DNA of 47,500 nucleotides, taken from NCBI RefSeq assembly GCF_964340395.1, contig NC_135563.1, forward strand, positions 6,539,422 through 6,586,921, read 5' to 3'. Under the pieces are notes generated by a model. That model was not told the origin of the DNA. It saw only the letters and a program-made list of their open reading frames with translations, and ran no database searches. Position 1 is the stretch's first letter; each line of letters begins with the position of its first letter. The translations under genes were made by a program, and so were the position numbers. Shown in pieces: positions 37,701-44,969 of the stretch. This stretch comes from Glandiceps talaboti. Lineage: Eukaryota; Hemichordata; Enteropneusta; Spengelidae.

Positions 37701-40700
37701 CTGATGTCGGTTCAGGCCAAGATTTATTAGTTTGTTTATATCTGTAGAAGTTATCATGGAACATTTGTACTTGATTTTTATAACATGTATCATCCTTCTA
37801 GCAGTAAAGAGAGTTATGGGATCCCCGCTCCTGTAGTGTTTATGCTTTGATGACGTACCGACATTAAACTTGTCTTATTCCTGCTTACCTCTCAAGCAAG
37901 CAAACGTGCTGTTGGGTTTTTTTTTCATGGGTTGTATATACACTCCTTTTAAAGGGATGATTTTCATTCCCACATCAATGTCTCAACACCTATCAAGCCA
38001 ACATTTTCACGAATACAGTCCCCAAAATGCAGTTTTATTTTCAAAAAGACCGTGACAGATTTCTTTCCTGTATATTCATAATACCATAGTCCAATGTTAG
38101 CAGGTAAAAAATCTGTAATAATCTCTAAAATGACAGTTTCATAGGCACTCTATGAGCTCTGTGAGTGTGTTACATAGTCAAAGTCATCTAGTATATTGAG
38201 TGTCATCTTAATAAGACCCCTATTTATATGCAGAGTAGGCTTTTAAAAACTACATTAGCTGTAACTGGAACATTATAAAAACTGTTTTGTTAGAATAATG
38301 AGTTACTTGTAATATTGTAAATCCTGAACGGTATTGTGGGTAAATTTATTAGTGTATCTGTATACATAGTATGGTGCAATATATATCCAATCAAATTGAT
38401 TTTTGGGTCCACACCCAAAAATCAACGCCACAATGAATCTCAATTTCGAATATTACTATACTATTTATAGATAAAATAGACCTAATTGAAATGTACAATT
38501 CTAATTATTGATATTTTAACAATTTTCAGAGAATGTATTGTTGGTCGTCTGGTCGGAAAAATAGTACCACAGTTACAGCTAGCTTTAAGAGAAGAATAAA
38601 TGACAATATTGACATAGATTACTCTTGTTGGTTTCTAAGTCCAGCAGCAATAACGTACTTGAGGTGTACAACTTTAGGCCAGAAGGACCAGAACACACAA
38701 ACTTGGACCTCAAAGAGTTAATGTTCTTTAAATTCACTCTATATTAAATATTAGTTTGAATCCATAGTTGTCATTGTGATTAAAAACATACTTATCGATA
38801 AATCTTGTATTTCAAATTTTCAGGTATAATTTCCGACAGACAGTGGCTGCGTTTATGAATATTGATATGTGGCGTGTTGTGGCATCAAGAACCCCAACAG
38901 AGACTATATCTGGTTGTCAATCAGTGACATTTTGGTTTGTTGGTAAGTTGGCGAGTTATAATTTGCTCCAGTTATGCTGACCCTTGGAGGTTAAATATCC
39001 TATCGTGTCATTGGTCAAACCGGTGTATAACCACCTGTTGATCCTGCACATACATGTAGATTAATAATCGCGATTTAAGGAGTACTCCAACTTCTGATAT
39101 TCTTGTTTTGTTGATACTGTAGGTGGTTGTCCAAAAATGTCTCACTTTAATAAAACGTTTATAGAAATACACCATATTCTCATTATGTGATATGAAACAT
39201 TTCATGTTTTGGACACTAGGAGTGCTATTTACAAGCCATTTTGGGGCCTGAAGTGAGGGTCAGAATAGTTGAGTATTGCAGTGTAAAGAGAGTTTAGGCT
39301 GCATTCACAAACACCTGGGGGGGGGGGGGGGGATTTTTCGTCAACACCATAATTTTTTCAAAATAGCCCCCTCCCAGACTCATAAAATTTTCATGTATCC
39401 CCAAAGTTTAAAGAATTTTCGAGTACACCCTGCAATTAAAATTGTAAATATATTGACACTTTTTTTTTTCAAAATTGTCCCATTTGAAGCATATATTTCT
39501 GCTTGCATTATATTTACAGATATGATAACATATCCGTAATATAACACCACTAATTTTACACGTTCTCGCCATACTGTTTTATCAGCAATGACCAGTAATA
39601 AAAATACGTAAACATTACTGCAATACTCAAAGAGTTTGTTTACACACATTTTTTTCAAGGTTTAGTACATTGGCATACAATCATCTGCCATGACCATATT
39701 TAGCCATCACTTTGCCAAATCTGGGGTGCCCTCTTGAGATCATTACATGCAAAATAGCCGAAACTTTGGTAACTGAAATGTGGCGCATTGAGTAGAAAAG
39801 ACTACAATATTTGAATGAATTATTGAAATATGTTATCGAAAATTCTTCTACTCACCTTTAATCACTTTATATTCTTCTTTTTTTTAGGTGAGAATTCCCA
39901 ATCTGTCAAGTCCAGTTTTGAAGCTGGTGCCATGAGTGATAATAACGACGCTTTAGGTATCTATGCACCTACAGATGATTGTCCTATGGATGACTCAGGT
40001 AAAAATTGATTTGTGAACTTTTAAAGGTGCACTGGCTGTAACTGGAGTATTATTTTTTAATCAGACAACTAACAATATATTCACTGAAAAATTGTTAAAA
40101 TATCAATAATTAGTCATTGTACATGTTAATGTCAGATGTATCCATACGTAATACTTCACAGGTTATAAATTGTGATTGCATTGGGGTGCTGATTTTTAGG
40201 TGTGGACCCAAAAATAAATTTACTGTACCATATTTCAATTCAAATCTTTATTTACTTTGAGCAATTTCTGCTCATCAGTTACAGAACTAGAAAAACAAAA
40301 ATCGTCACAAAGAAAACGTGGTGGAGAATGTACTAATACAAATTACATTGATATATGAACAGAACGTAGGATGCCTGCTTGTTTTAAATATCTACCTAAA
40401 TTGCAAAGCTGCTTTACATTTTCCATGGACAGTAGTTGTACAAGTTTAAAGACGGATGTTTTTTTCCAATAAACGGACTCGTAATTCTCTGTATAATGGG
40501 CATTTAAGTATAAAATGAAATTCGTCCTCGACATCATTATTACAGTGTGGACAATTTCTCATACGCCTTAGTGTACCATGATAACGCCCAGTTTCTATAG
40601 TTAAATTATGGGACGAGAGACGGTATTTGGAAATCAATTTCTTATACAAATTTGGTATCGGCTTTCCCAAATAATATTGCAAACGGAATGCATCATTCAA

Positions 40701-43700
40701 GTATTTATAAAATACACATTTTGGCGATTCATCAATTTGTGCCGCAAGGCTCTGTTGCGCTTGATCAAAAATCCTTTGCTTAATAACCACAAGATACTCT
40801 TTATCCAGACACTGATTAGACCAAATACTGCCGAAACCTAAAGACAGTAACTCCTGTTTAATATGAAATAACCAATTCACCTCTTTACCATTTTCTACTC
40901 TTTCATACATATATTCATAACAACCTTTCAAAATACAATTGTTTGTGTCTAATAATTTACACCAGTAGCTTATCATACGGTAAATTCTAGTATATTTCAT
41001 TGGATACCGACCAAGCTCCTGGCACACCATAGCATTACATGTAGACTTCTTCACACCTAGTATTCGTTTACAAAAATCTAAATGAACCCTTTCAATGAAA
41101 TGTCCTTTTTGCGTACCCCATACATCAGATGCATAGTTTAAAATACTACCGACATAACACTTAAATAATGACATCAAAGTCTCATGGTTCAGGTATAGTG
41201 ATTTGGTATTGCGATACATAGCAAACAAAGTCTTTCTACCTTGTTCCGCTATTTGTTTTTCAGCCACGCTAAATCTGTTATTATAGTAAAGTAGAATGCC
41301 AAGGTATGTAAATCTATCAACTATTTCAAGGATTTGACCATTATAGACCCATTGCTCAAAATTTCTCACCCTACCACCCTTCCTGAAAACCATGACCTTT
41401 GTTTTTCGAATATTTACTTCAAGGTCCCATTCACGGGAGTAATTACAAAGATAGTCCAACTGGCTTTGTAGCCCTCCAACACTTTCAGAAAATAGTACCA
41501 AATCGTCAGCATACATTAAAAGAAAAAGACTCAAGGATTTACAATCATTAGTCAAAAATCCCATTTCCAAGTCATTAATATACAATGAAAATAGAATAGG
41601 AGACAATACTTCTCCTTGCATTAACCCAAGAGTACTAGAGAAAAAATCTGACTGGAAGCCATTGACTGTGACACAAGACCTGACATTTAAGTACATAGAC
41701 CGAATTATTTTCAAGATTTTTCCCCTTATACCTATTTTTGATAGTTTATACCACAATTTGTATCAGTTTATAGAGTCAAAAGCCTTCTTGAAGTCTATAA
41801 ATGCACAATATAAACGTTTTCTATTTGACAAAGATTTAGCAATAAAATTATTCAAAGCAAATATTGCATCCACAGTACTCAAGCCAGGCATAAAGCCAAA
41901 CTGGGCATCAGTAATAACATCTTGGTTCGATGACAATGTAAGCAAACGTTGATTAATTACGGATGTGAAAAGTTTACCTAAATGACTTACTATACTAATA
42001 CCACGATAATTGCTGGGATCTTTGGCATCACCCTTTTTAAATATTGGCACAATTACTGCCGATGACCAACTTTCTGGAAAAAAAACTTTATCTAAACACA
42101 CAGTTAAAGATCTTAACTAAAATTGGGACAAGAAAATCTTTACATTCAATGAAAAATTCATTCATAACACAGTCTGGCCCATGACTCTTCCCACGTTTTA
42201 ACTTGCCAATAGCATTCTCTAACTCGTCCTGTGTAATATTGACCTCTAGTTCATCAAATACAATGTTGTGTTCGTCGATAGCATATTCTTCCGCAGTCTC
42301 AATGTCAACTATAGACGACTGTAGTTGTTTGAAGTACTCTGAGAGCGTCCCCAAATTAACACCTATACTACCCTTCTTCGAACGAGAGAATCTTTTAAAA
42401 AATTCTTTGGGATTGTGTTTTTTCAAATGAGCTAGCATATCTCCTTCAGTACGCAAATAATATCGCTTACGCTTAGCTTCTAAAAATTTATATTTTCGTT
42501 TCTTTTCGTTCAAAAAAGTGTGGTGCTCAGTAGTCTTACTCCTGTTGAATTGGTTGAGTGCGCGTTTGTACTCTCTGTAATATCGCTTTAGCTCATCATT
42601 AAACCAAGGTTTGTCAGGTACATTACGAGACGATGTATTTACATCCAAGGTATGAACATTGCTATCGGGTGTTCGAGATCGGGTAGCATAGGATTTGCAG
42701 AAAGGAGTAAATACCTCACTCAGCACACTAGTGAAATTATCAATGTTACTATTCATGGTAGCTTGTGAAACAATCTTAGCTTCATTGAAAGAAGTGTGAA
42801 TTTTATCAAGATTCACTCGTACTGCCTCACGACATTGTGGTGCAAGATTGATATTGGTGCATTCACCATATTGACCGTTAGAGTTTTGTCACTCAGACCA
42901 CCTTTTTTCGATTTAGTTCGCTTCTTCTTTGATAAGGGCTTGCTCATTGCGCTTAGTTAGTCCACAAAAATCATTAGGTTGAGACCCGAGCATGGGGACA
43001 GGTTCCATTTTCAACTAAACAGCCCAAAAACTTCCAGTAAACTGGAGCTCGGTGCCACCACATGCTTGCTTTGTGACCACTGTATTATACACATACACAA
43101 ATGCATTTACCCACAGTGATTCAATAAGGGTCAGGGCATACAATGCTAAGAGTAAGTCATTTTATCTAACAAAACAGTTTCAGAAAGCGTTCTAGTGACA
43201 GCTAGTGTAACTTTAAACCCAGTCACTAATACATATATAATTATCAAGAACAAATCCGTCATACATTGTCACTTTTACTGTTGGGTATCTTTGGAATTCC
43301 AATCATATTCATCCGTACAGAACATTATACAAAGACACTGAACCTGTAGGTTAATTCATGATGTGTTCTCAATCCAGGCTAATTATGTTTGGAACGTTTT
43401 TGAAGGTGTTTTCACAAAACTAGGGGTTTCTGAAGATAAAATGCAGACTTCTGACAACTTTAAACGGATTTGACTTCAAAATCAAAATATAACAACAAGA
43501 AATAAGAAAACTGTTGTGTACATGTATTGATATGAAATCATAAATCAACTCATCTACGTCGTACTAACTCTTTGATTCATCAGGTGGTTCAAAGCCAAGT
43601 ACTAATCTACTGGTACTTTTCCAATTGGTTAAGGGGTTCAAACCAATAGGTTTCTATACGTATGGGGCATTATTGAAAATGTGTTCAAAATGAGAGAACT

Positions 43701-44969
43701 CATCCTTTCTTTTATTTACACTAACATATCTATTTGTACGTATACTAAACTTGGATGTGGGGACTCCATACTCCATCACTATGCGCCATCACTACAACCA
43801 TGCATTTCTATCATCATACTGCATCGACTTCTACAATGTATTTCCATCACATGCTGCATCACTTCTACAATGCATTTTTATAACCATGCTGCATCACTTC
43901 TACAATGCATTTTTATAACCATACTGCATCAATTCTACAATGCATTTCTATAACCGATGGTCCGTGCTGCATCACTTCTACAATGTATTTCTATAACCAT
44001 ACTACATCACTCCTACAATACATTTCTATAACCGATGGTCTGTGCTGCATCACTTCTACAATGCATTTCTATAACTGTACTGCATCACTTCTACAATGCA
44101 TTTCTATAACCGTACTGCATCACTTTTACAATGCATTTCTATAACCGATGGTCCGTGCTGCATCACTTCTACAATGCATTTCTATAACCGTACTGCATCA
44201 CTTCTACAATGCATTTCTATAACTGTACTGCATCACTTCTACAATGTATTTCTATAACCATACTGCATCACTTCTACAATGCATTTCTATAACCGATGGT
44301 CTGTACTGCATCACTTCTACAATGTATTTCTATAACCATACTACATCACTCCTACATTATATTTCTATAACCGATGGTCCGTGCTGCATCACTTCTACAA
44401 TGTATTTCTATAACCATACTACATCACTCCTACAATATATTTCTATAACCGATGGTCCGTGCTGCATCACTTCTACAATGTATTTCTATAACCATACTAC
44501 ATCACTCCTACAATATATTTCTATAACCGATGGTCTGTACTGCATCAATTCTACAATGTATTTCTATAACCATACTACATCACTCCTACAATATATTTCT
44601 ATAACCGATGGTCCGTGCTGCATCACTTCTACAATGTATTTCTATCACCAAGCTGCATCACTTCTGCAATGCATATCTATCATGCCACTTCCCTTCTACA
44701 ATGTATTTCTATAACCATACTGCAGTGTCAATGTAATAATACACAATGTAGTCTAGGACACAATACTAGTGCCAGTGTATCACATCAAACACTAAAACAC
44801 TATCAATTGATTCTTGCATTATTGTCTCTTTGCTATCAACAGAATACAATAAATATTTTCATTTTTTTTACATGTTACAGATGTTTCTTCAGCCTGCCAG
44901 CTTTCAACACACCTGCTACTGCCATTTCTACTACTACTACTATTAGCACTTTTCAATATATTTGTGTAG
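14811..44969 (+). CDS. Cu-only superoxide-dismutase-repeat protein, GPI-anchored, nine exons
   Basis: Exons: 14811-14862, 17346-19654, 31114-31194, 31763-31861, 35477-35621, 35914-36043, 38824-38942, 39888-39998, 44881-44969; all GT-AG and in frame, 1044 codons plus TAG. Seen: signal peptide (1-28, cut after VCVKA), six SOD-like domains (about 29-147, 153-302, 306-450, 456-612, 620-762, 768-938), an unassigned segment (939-1015) and a hydrophobic GPI-type tail (about 1026-1044). Domains 3-5 keep the copper histidines (H350/352/375/437, H502/504/525/598, H662/664/684/745). They have Glu in place of a zinc histidine (E396, E551, E703), keep the Asp (D399, D554, D706), and lack the electrostatic loop. 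Family knowledge: this is the pattern of extracellular Cu-only SODs and the animal SOD-repeat proteins (CSRPs), which convert superoxide to peroxide and oxygen. Domains 1, 2 and 6 have no copper histidines. Sequons N138, N248 and N624 fit secretion. Confidence 0.88.
14863..16875 (+). other. Intron 1 of the SOD-repeat gene, left part
   Basis: Contains a (TG)n tract at 15257-15283 beside a short inverted pair (CAGTCTGTCTGTCCATGGAT near 15201 and its partial inverse near 15232). No other exon-like segment was found; the frame at 15744-15998 is AT-rich and unrecognised. Confidence 0.5.
16876..17258 (+). mobile_element. GGCC-ended MITE, copy A (383 bp), in intron 1
   Basis: The ends GGCCTAAAGAAAATAATTGT...TTCGGTTCC and GGAACCACAAATTTTTTTTT...ATTAGGCC are inverse copies over about 28 bp. 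A relative with the same ends and internal order (CGACCCCGCCTAG / CCAACCCAACCTAG; CTACCTATCCCACC / TACCTGCCCACCC) lies at 21167. No target duplication could be fixed. It ends 87 bases before exon 2. Confidence 0.8.
17295..17346 (+). promoter_or_regulatory. Duplicated 3' splice site before exon 2
   Basis: TGTATGTGTCTATTTTCAGT (17295-17314) and TGTATGTTTCTATTTTCAGT (17327-17346) match at 19 of 20 bases, giving two acceptors 32 bases apart (AG at 17312-17313 and 17344-17345). Only the second keeps the exon 1 frame. The first would meet TAA after about 19 codons. Confidence 0.7.
17346..19654 (+). CDS. SOD-repeat gene exon 2: signal end, domains 1-5, start of domain 6
   Basis: A 2309-bp exon coding residues 18-787, ending in phase 0 at TTG|GTAAGT. 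Copper-site positions by domain: 1 YQWEI / LGTVL / VVLD; 2 YEWAI / AIYNP / VVKS; 3 YHVHQ / GHLNP / VIHK; 4 WHVHI / GHYNP / VIHD; 5 YHIHV / GHFNP / VIHK. Each domain keeps a cysteine pair positioned like the SOD1 intrasubunit disulfide (for example C367/C446 in domain 3, C676/C756 in domain 5). Domains 3-5 have a short link of 6-10 residues between VIH and the last cysteine strand, where Cu/Zn SODs carry the electrostatic loop. The open frame runs back to 17219, but that part is intron with MITE sequence, not coding. Confidence 0.95.
19797..19945 (+). repeat. (TACA)n microsatellite in intron 2
   Basis: TACA/CATA tetranucleotides mixed with CA and CGTA variants; the overlapping Ile-His-Thr or Met-Tyr-Val frames are artefacts. 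Confidence 0.95.
19950..21166 (+). other. Intron 2 segment, nothing recognised
   Basis: AT-rich DNA with no exon-like segment; the short frames at 20240-20464 (plus) and 20723-20941 (minus) look like chance. Confidence 0.45.
21167..21463 (+). mobile_element. GGCC-ended MITE, copy B (297 bp), in intron 2
   Basis: Starts GGCCAATAAAAAAATTGTTT and ends TTTTCTATTTGGCC, with the same internal order as copy A at 16876. It is shorter and more diverged. Confidence 0.75.
21464..24643 (+). other. Intron 2 segment with (TTG)n and a possible LINE scrap
   Basis: (TTG)n occupies 22494-22543. About 22100-22170 has a 32-bp direct duplication (CATATTGACACAAGCCCC). The minus-strand frame at 23048-23260 contains LEHILSCPLIYELCLPLF, which resembles the His/Cys C-terminal end of non-LTR retrotransposon ORF2, but nothing around it confirms this. 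Confidence 0.4.
24652..24960. mobile_element. Foldback (hAT-like?) MITE with identical 142-bp arms
   Basis: The left arm 24652-24793 and right arm 24819-24960 are reverse complements with no mismatch that I can find by eye, around a 25-base loop. The element starts CACAGGCATTTG and ends CAAATGCCTGTG. It is flanked by an exact 8-bp duplication GTTAGCAC (24644-24651, 24961-24968). An 8-bp duplication is usual for hAT-type insertions, among others; the superfamily is inferred. Confidence 0.9.
24969..27634 (+). other. Intron 2 segment with a degraded inverted element and a G run
   Basis: About 25714-25896 has inverse ends (GGACTAATACTGCTATGTAC...TTTCAGCTATC and GATAGCTCAAATAGTGCAGT) like those at 33254-33668, suggesting a small MITE family. 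A G run lies at 27035-27051. No exon candidates were seen. Confidence 0.5.
27638..28121 (+). repeat. 21-bp minisatellite with higher-order structure, about 23 copies
   Basis: Unit GTTGGTATGTGTACATGAAGT with two main variable sites (GTGTTGG/GTATTGG/GTGTTGA and AAGT/AAAT). In the right half the variants cycle every three units (63 bp). As 21 is a multiple of 3, frames stay open on both strands (172-256 residues); none has a coding signature. Confidence 0.95.
28125..28868 (+). other. Intron 2 segment, nothing recognised
   Basis: No exon-like or repeat structure was identified apart from short A runs. Confidence 0.4.
28869..29190. mobile_element. Foldback MITE with TGAATATTCATGA, copy 1
   Basis: TGCTGCCTCATGTGACTTAG...ACATTAGATGAGC and the inverse GTTCATCTAATACATATGTA...TAAGTCGTATGAGGCA form a hairpin around TGAATATTCATGA. 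To the right, GTGCTCTCCATGTCCTAAAG and TTTCCTGG...ACATTCCCCTT match the inverse of the left arm of the copy at 31271. The left outer arm is not recognisable. Confidence 0.65.
29190..30750 (+). other. Intron 2 segment, nothing recognised
   Basis: No exon-like segment. The minus-strand frame at 29435-29665 and others are chance-like. Confidence 0.4.
30755..31060 (+). repeat. (CA)n/(CATA)n microsatellite just before exon 3
   Basis: Mixed CA and CATA repeats end about 55 bases before exon 3, so they lie close to its polypyrimidine tract. The Cys-Val and His-Thr frames are artefacts. Confidence 0.95.
31114..31194 (+). CDS. SOD-repeat gene exon 3 (domain 6, second strand region)
   Basis: TTTAAAACTTTCAG acceptor, 27 codons in phase 0 on both sides, CAG|GTAATA donor. 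It encodes KQVHYEDGLLGDTSILVAV and continues; GDTSILV lines up with SDTSVFV of domain 4, so no exon is missing between exons 2 and 3. Confidence 0.88.
31271..31595. mobile_element. Foldback MITE with TGAATATTCATGA, copy 2, in intron 3
   Basis: The inner arms GGGCCATTGCATCATGGGAG...AGCAGAAATAATAT and its inverse ATTATTTCTGCTGACTCCCA...GCATTGGCCCA flank TGAATATTCATGAC. The left outer arm (AAGGGGAACATTATTCCAGG...) matches the inverse of the right end at 29170. The right end is cut near 31595. A (GATT)n run precedes it at 31224-31267. Confidence 0.75.
31626..31645 (+). repeat. Poly-C run (20 bases)
   Basis: A homopolymer in intron 3; similar G runs lie at 27035, 33519 and 39317. Confidence 0.95.
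31763..31861 (+). CDS. SOD-repeat gene exon 4 (domain 6 copper-site region, degenerate)
   Basis: TTTTGACTTTCAG acceptor, 33 codons in phase 0, CAG|GTAATA donor. It encodes SGTYTWSVNT and GSVYNPYQ. These align with WHVHI and GHYNPYG of domain 4 but have T819/S821/V838 in place of the three histidines. Confidence 0.9.
32074..32404. mobile_element. Foldback (hAT-like?) MITE, older copy (331 bp), in intron 4
   Basis: Same ends as the element at 24652 (CACAGGCATTTGTTTCCCGA ... CAAATGCCTTTG), with an 8-bp duplication CTTCTACT (32066-32073, 32405-32412). The arms are now diverged. The loop (TTCACTCACCGCTGAAGAAA...) is itself largely palindromic. Confidence 0.88.
32413..33935 (+). other. Intron 4 segment with a small duplication and a degraded inverted element
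   Basis: GGCCAGTCAGTGTTGTGTAA recurs at about 32487 and 32529. About 33254-33668 has inverse ends like those at 25714-25896, interrupted by a G run (33519-33536). No exon was found. Confidence 0.5.
33936..34350. mobile_element. Foldback MITE with TGAATATTCATGA, copy 3, in intron 4
   Basis: It runs from CACCACTCC at the left to GGAGTGGTG at the right. The arms include GTTCTGGAGAGTCATTTCAT with inverse ATGATATGACTCTCCAGTAC, and CATGGGGCTTAGAAGACATA with inverse TATGTCTGCTATATCCAGCC. It is the most complete copy in the window. Confidence 0.75.
34692..34743 (+). repeat. Poly-T run (about 52 bases)
   Basis: A homopolymer in intron 4. It could be the poly-A tail of a minus-strand retrocopy, but no source sequence is recognisable on its right. 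Confidence 0.95.
35477..35621 (+). CDS. SOD-repeat gene exon 5 (domain 6, Cys pair and QVGDLSG)
   Basis: An unusually purine-rich acceptor (CTTCATGAAG) opens 48 codons plus one base, closed by CAG|GTAGGC. It encodes a C-x7-C pair (C854, C862), QVGDLSGRHG and YTDTNLPLVG. These align with the same blocks in domains 2 and 4; Gln863 replaces the usual Glu. Confidence 0.87.
35655..35768 (+). repeat. GAT/GGT/GAG trinucleotide repeat in intron 5
   Basis: Imperfect trinucleotide runs starting 34 bases after the exon 5 donor. Confidence 0.93.
35914..36043 (+). CDS. SOD-repeat gene exon 6 (end of domain 6)
   Basis: TTGTTTTCCTAG acceptor, 130 bases taking the frame from phase 1 to phase 2, donor CCC|GTAAGT. 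It encodes VIGRTIKMTS, which aligns with LGRSIVIHDA, so the fourth copper histidine is T904. A CC pair (C912/C913) sits where the second disulfide cysteine is expected. Confidence 0.9.
36044..36592 (+). other. Intron 6, left part, nothing recognised
   Basis: No exon-like segment. The right end merges into the LINE remnant on the minus strand. Confidence 0.4.
36593..36925 (-). pseudogene. Non-LTR retrotransposon ORF2 C-terminal remnant
   Basis: Read on the minus strand, about 110 codons are open to a TAA at 36593-36595. Seen: SVTSILKDLKW near the start, an RLLLLFKIIN block, then NSFVPRTIKDWNALPE and a Cys/Lys-rich end. The ILKDLxW ... (F/Y)K(I/M)xN ... SFxPRTxxxWNxLP order is a hallmark of the C-terminal end of CR1/RTE-like LINE ORF2 proteins. 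The reverse transcriptase itself is missing, so this is a 5'-truncated, old copy. Confidence 0.8.
36926..38241 (+). other. Intron 6, right part, nothing recognised
   Basis: AT-rich DNA; the minus-strand frames at 37364-37764 and the plus frame at 37870-38055 look like chance. Confidence 0.4.
38242..38588 (+). mobile_element. TTTAAA-ended MITE (347 bp), copy 1, in intron 6
   Basis: Left end TTTAAAAACTACATTAGCTG...TAACTGGA; right end CAGTTACAGCTAGCTTTAA, inverse of it. Internal landmark GATTTTTGGGTCCACACCCA is a short palindrome. A second copy, inverted and split by a LINE, lies at 40020-43217. Confidence 0.75.
38824..38942 (+). CDS. SOD-repeat gene exon 7 (membrane-proximal region)
   Basis: TTTCAAATTTTCAG acceptor, 119 bases from phase 2 to phase 1, donor TTG|GTAAGT. 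It encodes YNFRQTVAAFMNIDMWRVVA, then SGCQSVTFWFVG. It does not align with an SOD block I recognise. It could be a half domain or a spacer strand set. Confidence 0.8.
38943..39887 (+). other. Intron 7, with a G run
   Basis: A G run lies at 39317-39332, followed by a stretch with CCCCTCCCAGACTCATAAAA, possibly an unclassified repeat. Small frames on both strands are not convincing. Confidence 0.45.
39888..39998 (+). CDS. SOD-repeat gene exon 8 (membrane-proximal region)
   Basis: TTCTTTTTTTTAG acceptor, 111 bases in phase 1 on both sides, donor CAG|GTAAAA. It encodes ENSQSVKSSFEAGAMSDNND, ending in an acidic APTDDCPMDDS stretch that leads to the GPI signal. The small polar residues near its end suit a GPI attachment neighbourhood. 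Confidence 0.85.
40343..42846 (-). pseudogene. LINE ORF2: reverse transcriptase and C-terminal zinc motif, broken
   Basis: The product would be an RNA-dependent DNA polymerase for target-primed insertion. Seen from the high-coordinate end: a Lys/Arg-rich linker, GKSHGPDCVMNEFF, then FGFMPGLSTVDAIF, motif A FIDFKKAFDSI, motif B QGEVLSPILF, motif C YADD (near 41503-41514), a KTKVMVF motif D and a thumb. Last comes a C-x2-C...H-x4-C cluster (CPHCNNDVEDEFHFILKCPL) near 40530-40560. Breaks seen: a frame change near 42090, a TGA just after motif A (about 41757-41759), and a frame change in an A run near 40465 that separates the last 40 or so codons. The element is dead. The clade is not decided; CR1/Jockey-like is my guess. 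Confidence 0.85.
42850..43012 (-). pseudogene. Possible start of LINE ORF1
   Basis: On the minus strand an ATG at about 43010 reads MEPVPMLGSQPNDFCGLTKR and stops after 31 codons. An overlapping frame begins MSKPLSKKKRTKSKK, a basic stretch typical of nucleic-acid-binding proteins. One frame change would link them, and the reading then runs towards the ORF2 linker without ORF1 or endonuclease domains between. Confidence 0.4.
43790..44720 (+). repeat. 35/43-bp minisatellite with higher-order units, intron 8
   Basis: Monomers built on CTGCATCACTTCTACAATGC + ATTTCTATAACC occur about 24 times, some followed by GATGGTCCGTG. In the centre (44310-44620) a two-monomer unit of about 78 bp (TACATCACTCCTACAATATA variant, then the common one) repeats several times. 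It ends about 160 bases before exon 9. Ser/Leu/Tyr/Cys frames through it are artefacts. Confidence 0.95.
44881..44969 (+). CDS. SOD-repeat gene exon 9 (GPI-anchor signal and stop)
   Basis: Acceptor TTTTTTACATGTTACAG; two bases complete an Asp codon, then 28 codons to TAG (44967-44969). It encodes DVSSACQLST followed by HLLLPFLLLLLLALFNIFV. A short polar linker and an uninterrupted hydrophobic end with no cytoplasmic tail is the standard GPI-attachment signal. The omega site is probably one of the small residues S1018-A1020. Confidence 0.88.

Larger units (their letters stand above)
40233..43078 (-). mobile_element. Degenerate, internally deleted LINE (non-LTR retrotransposon)
   Basis: The boundaries come from the interrupted MITE and imperfect 11-bp flanks ACTGTACCATA (40222-40232) and ACTGTATTATA (43079-43089). 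On the minus strand it reads as a short leader (43078 to about 43010), an apparent ORF1 beginning, then the late linker and reverse-transcriptase part of ORF2, and a 3' end with AATAAA and TTGAATTGAAA. No endonuclease domain is seen, and at 2.8 kb it is well short of a usual full LINE of 4-6 kb. Insertion is antisense to the host gene. Confidence 0.85.
40020..43217 (-). mobile_element. TTTAAA-ended MITE, copy 2, split by a LINE, in intron 8
   Basis: Left piece 40020-40232 (TTAAAGGTGCACTGGCTGTA...GGTGTGGACCCAAAAATAAA) and right piece 43079-43217 (GCATTTACCCACAG...AACAAAACAGTTT...GCTAGTGTAACTTTAAA) together match the reverse complement of the copy at 38242. The LINE 40233-43078 interrupts them, so this MITE was there first. 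Confidence 0.75.
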
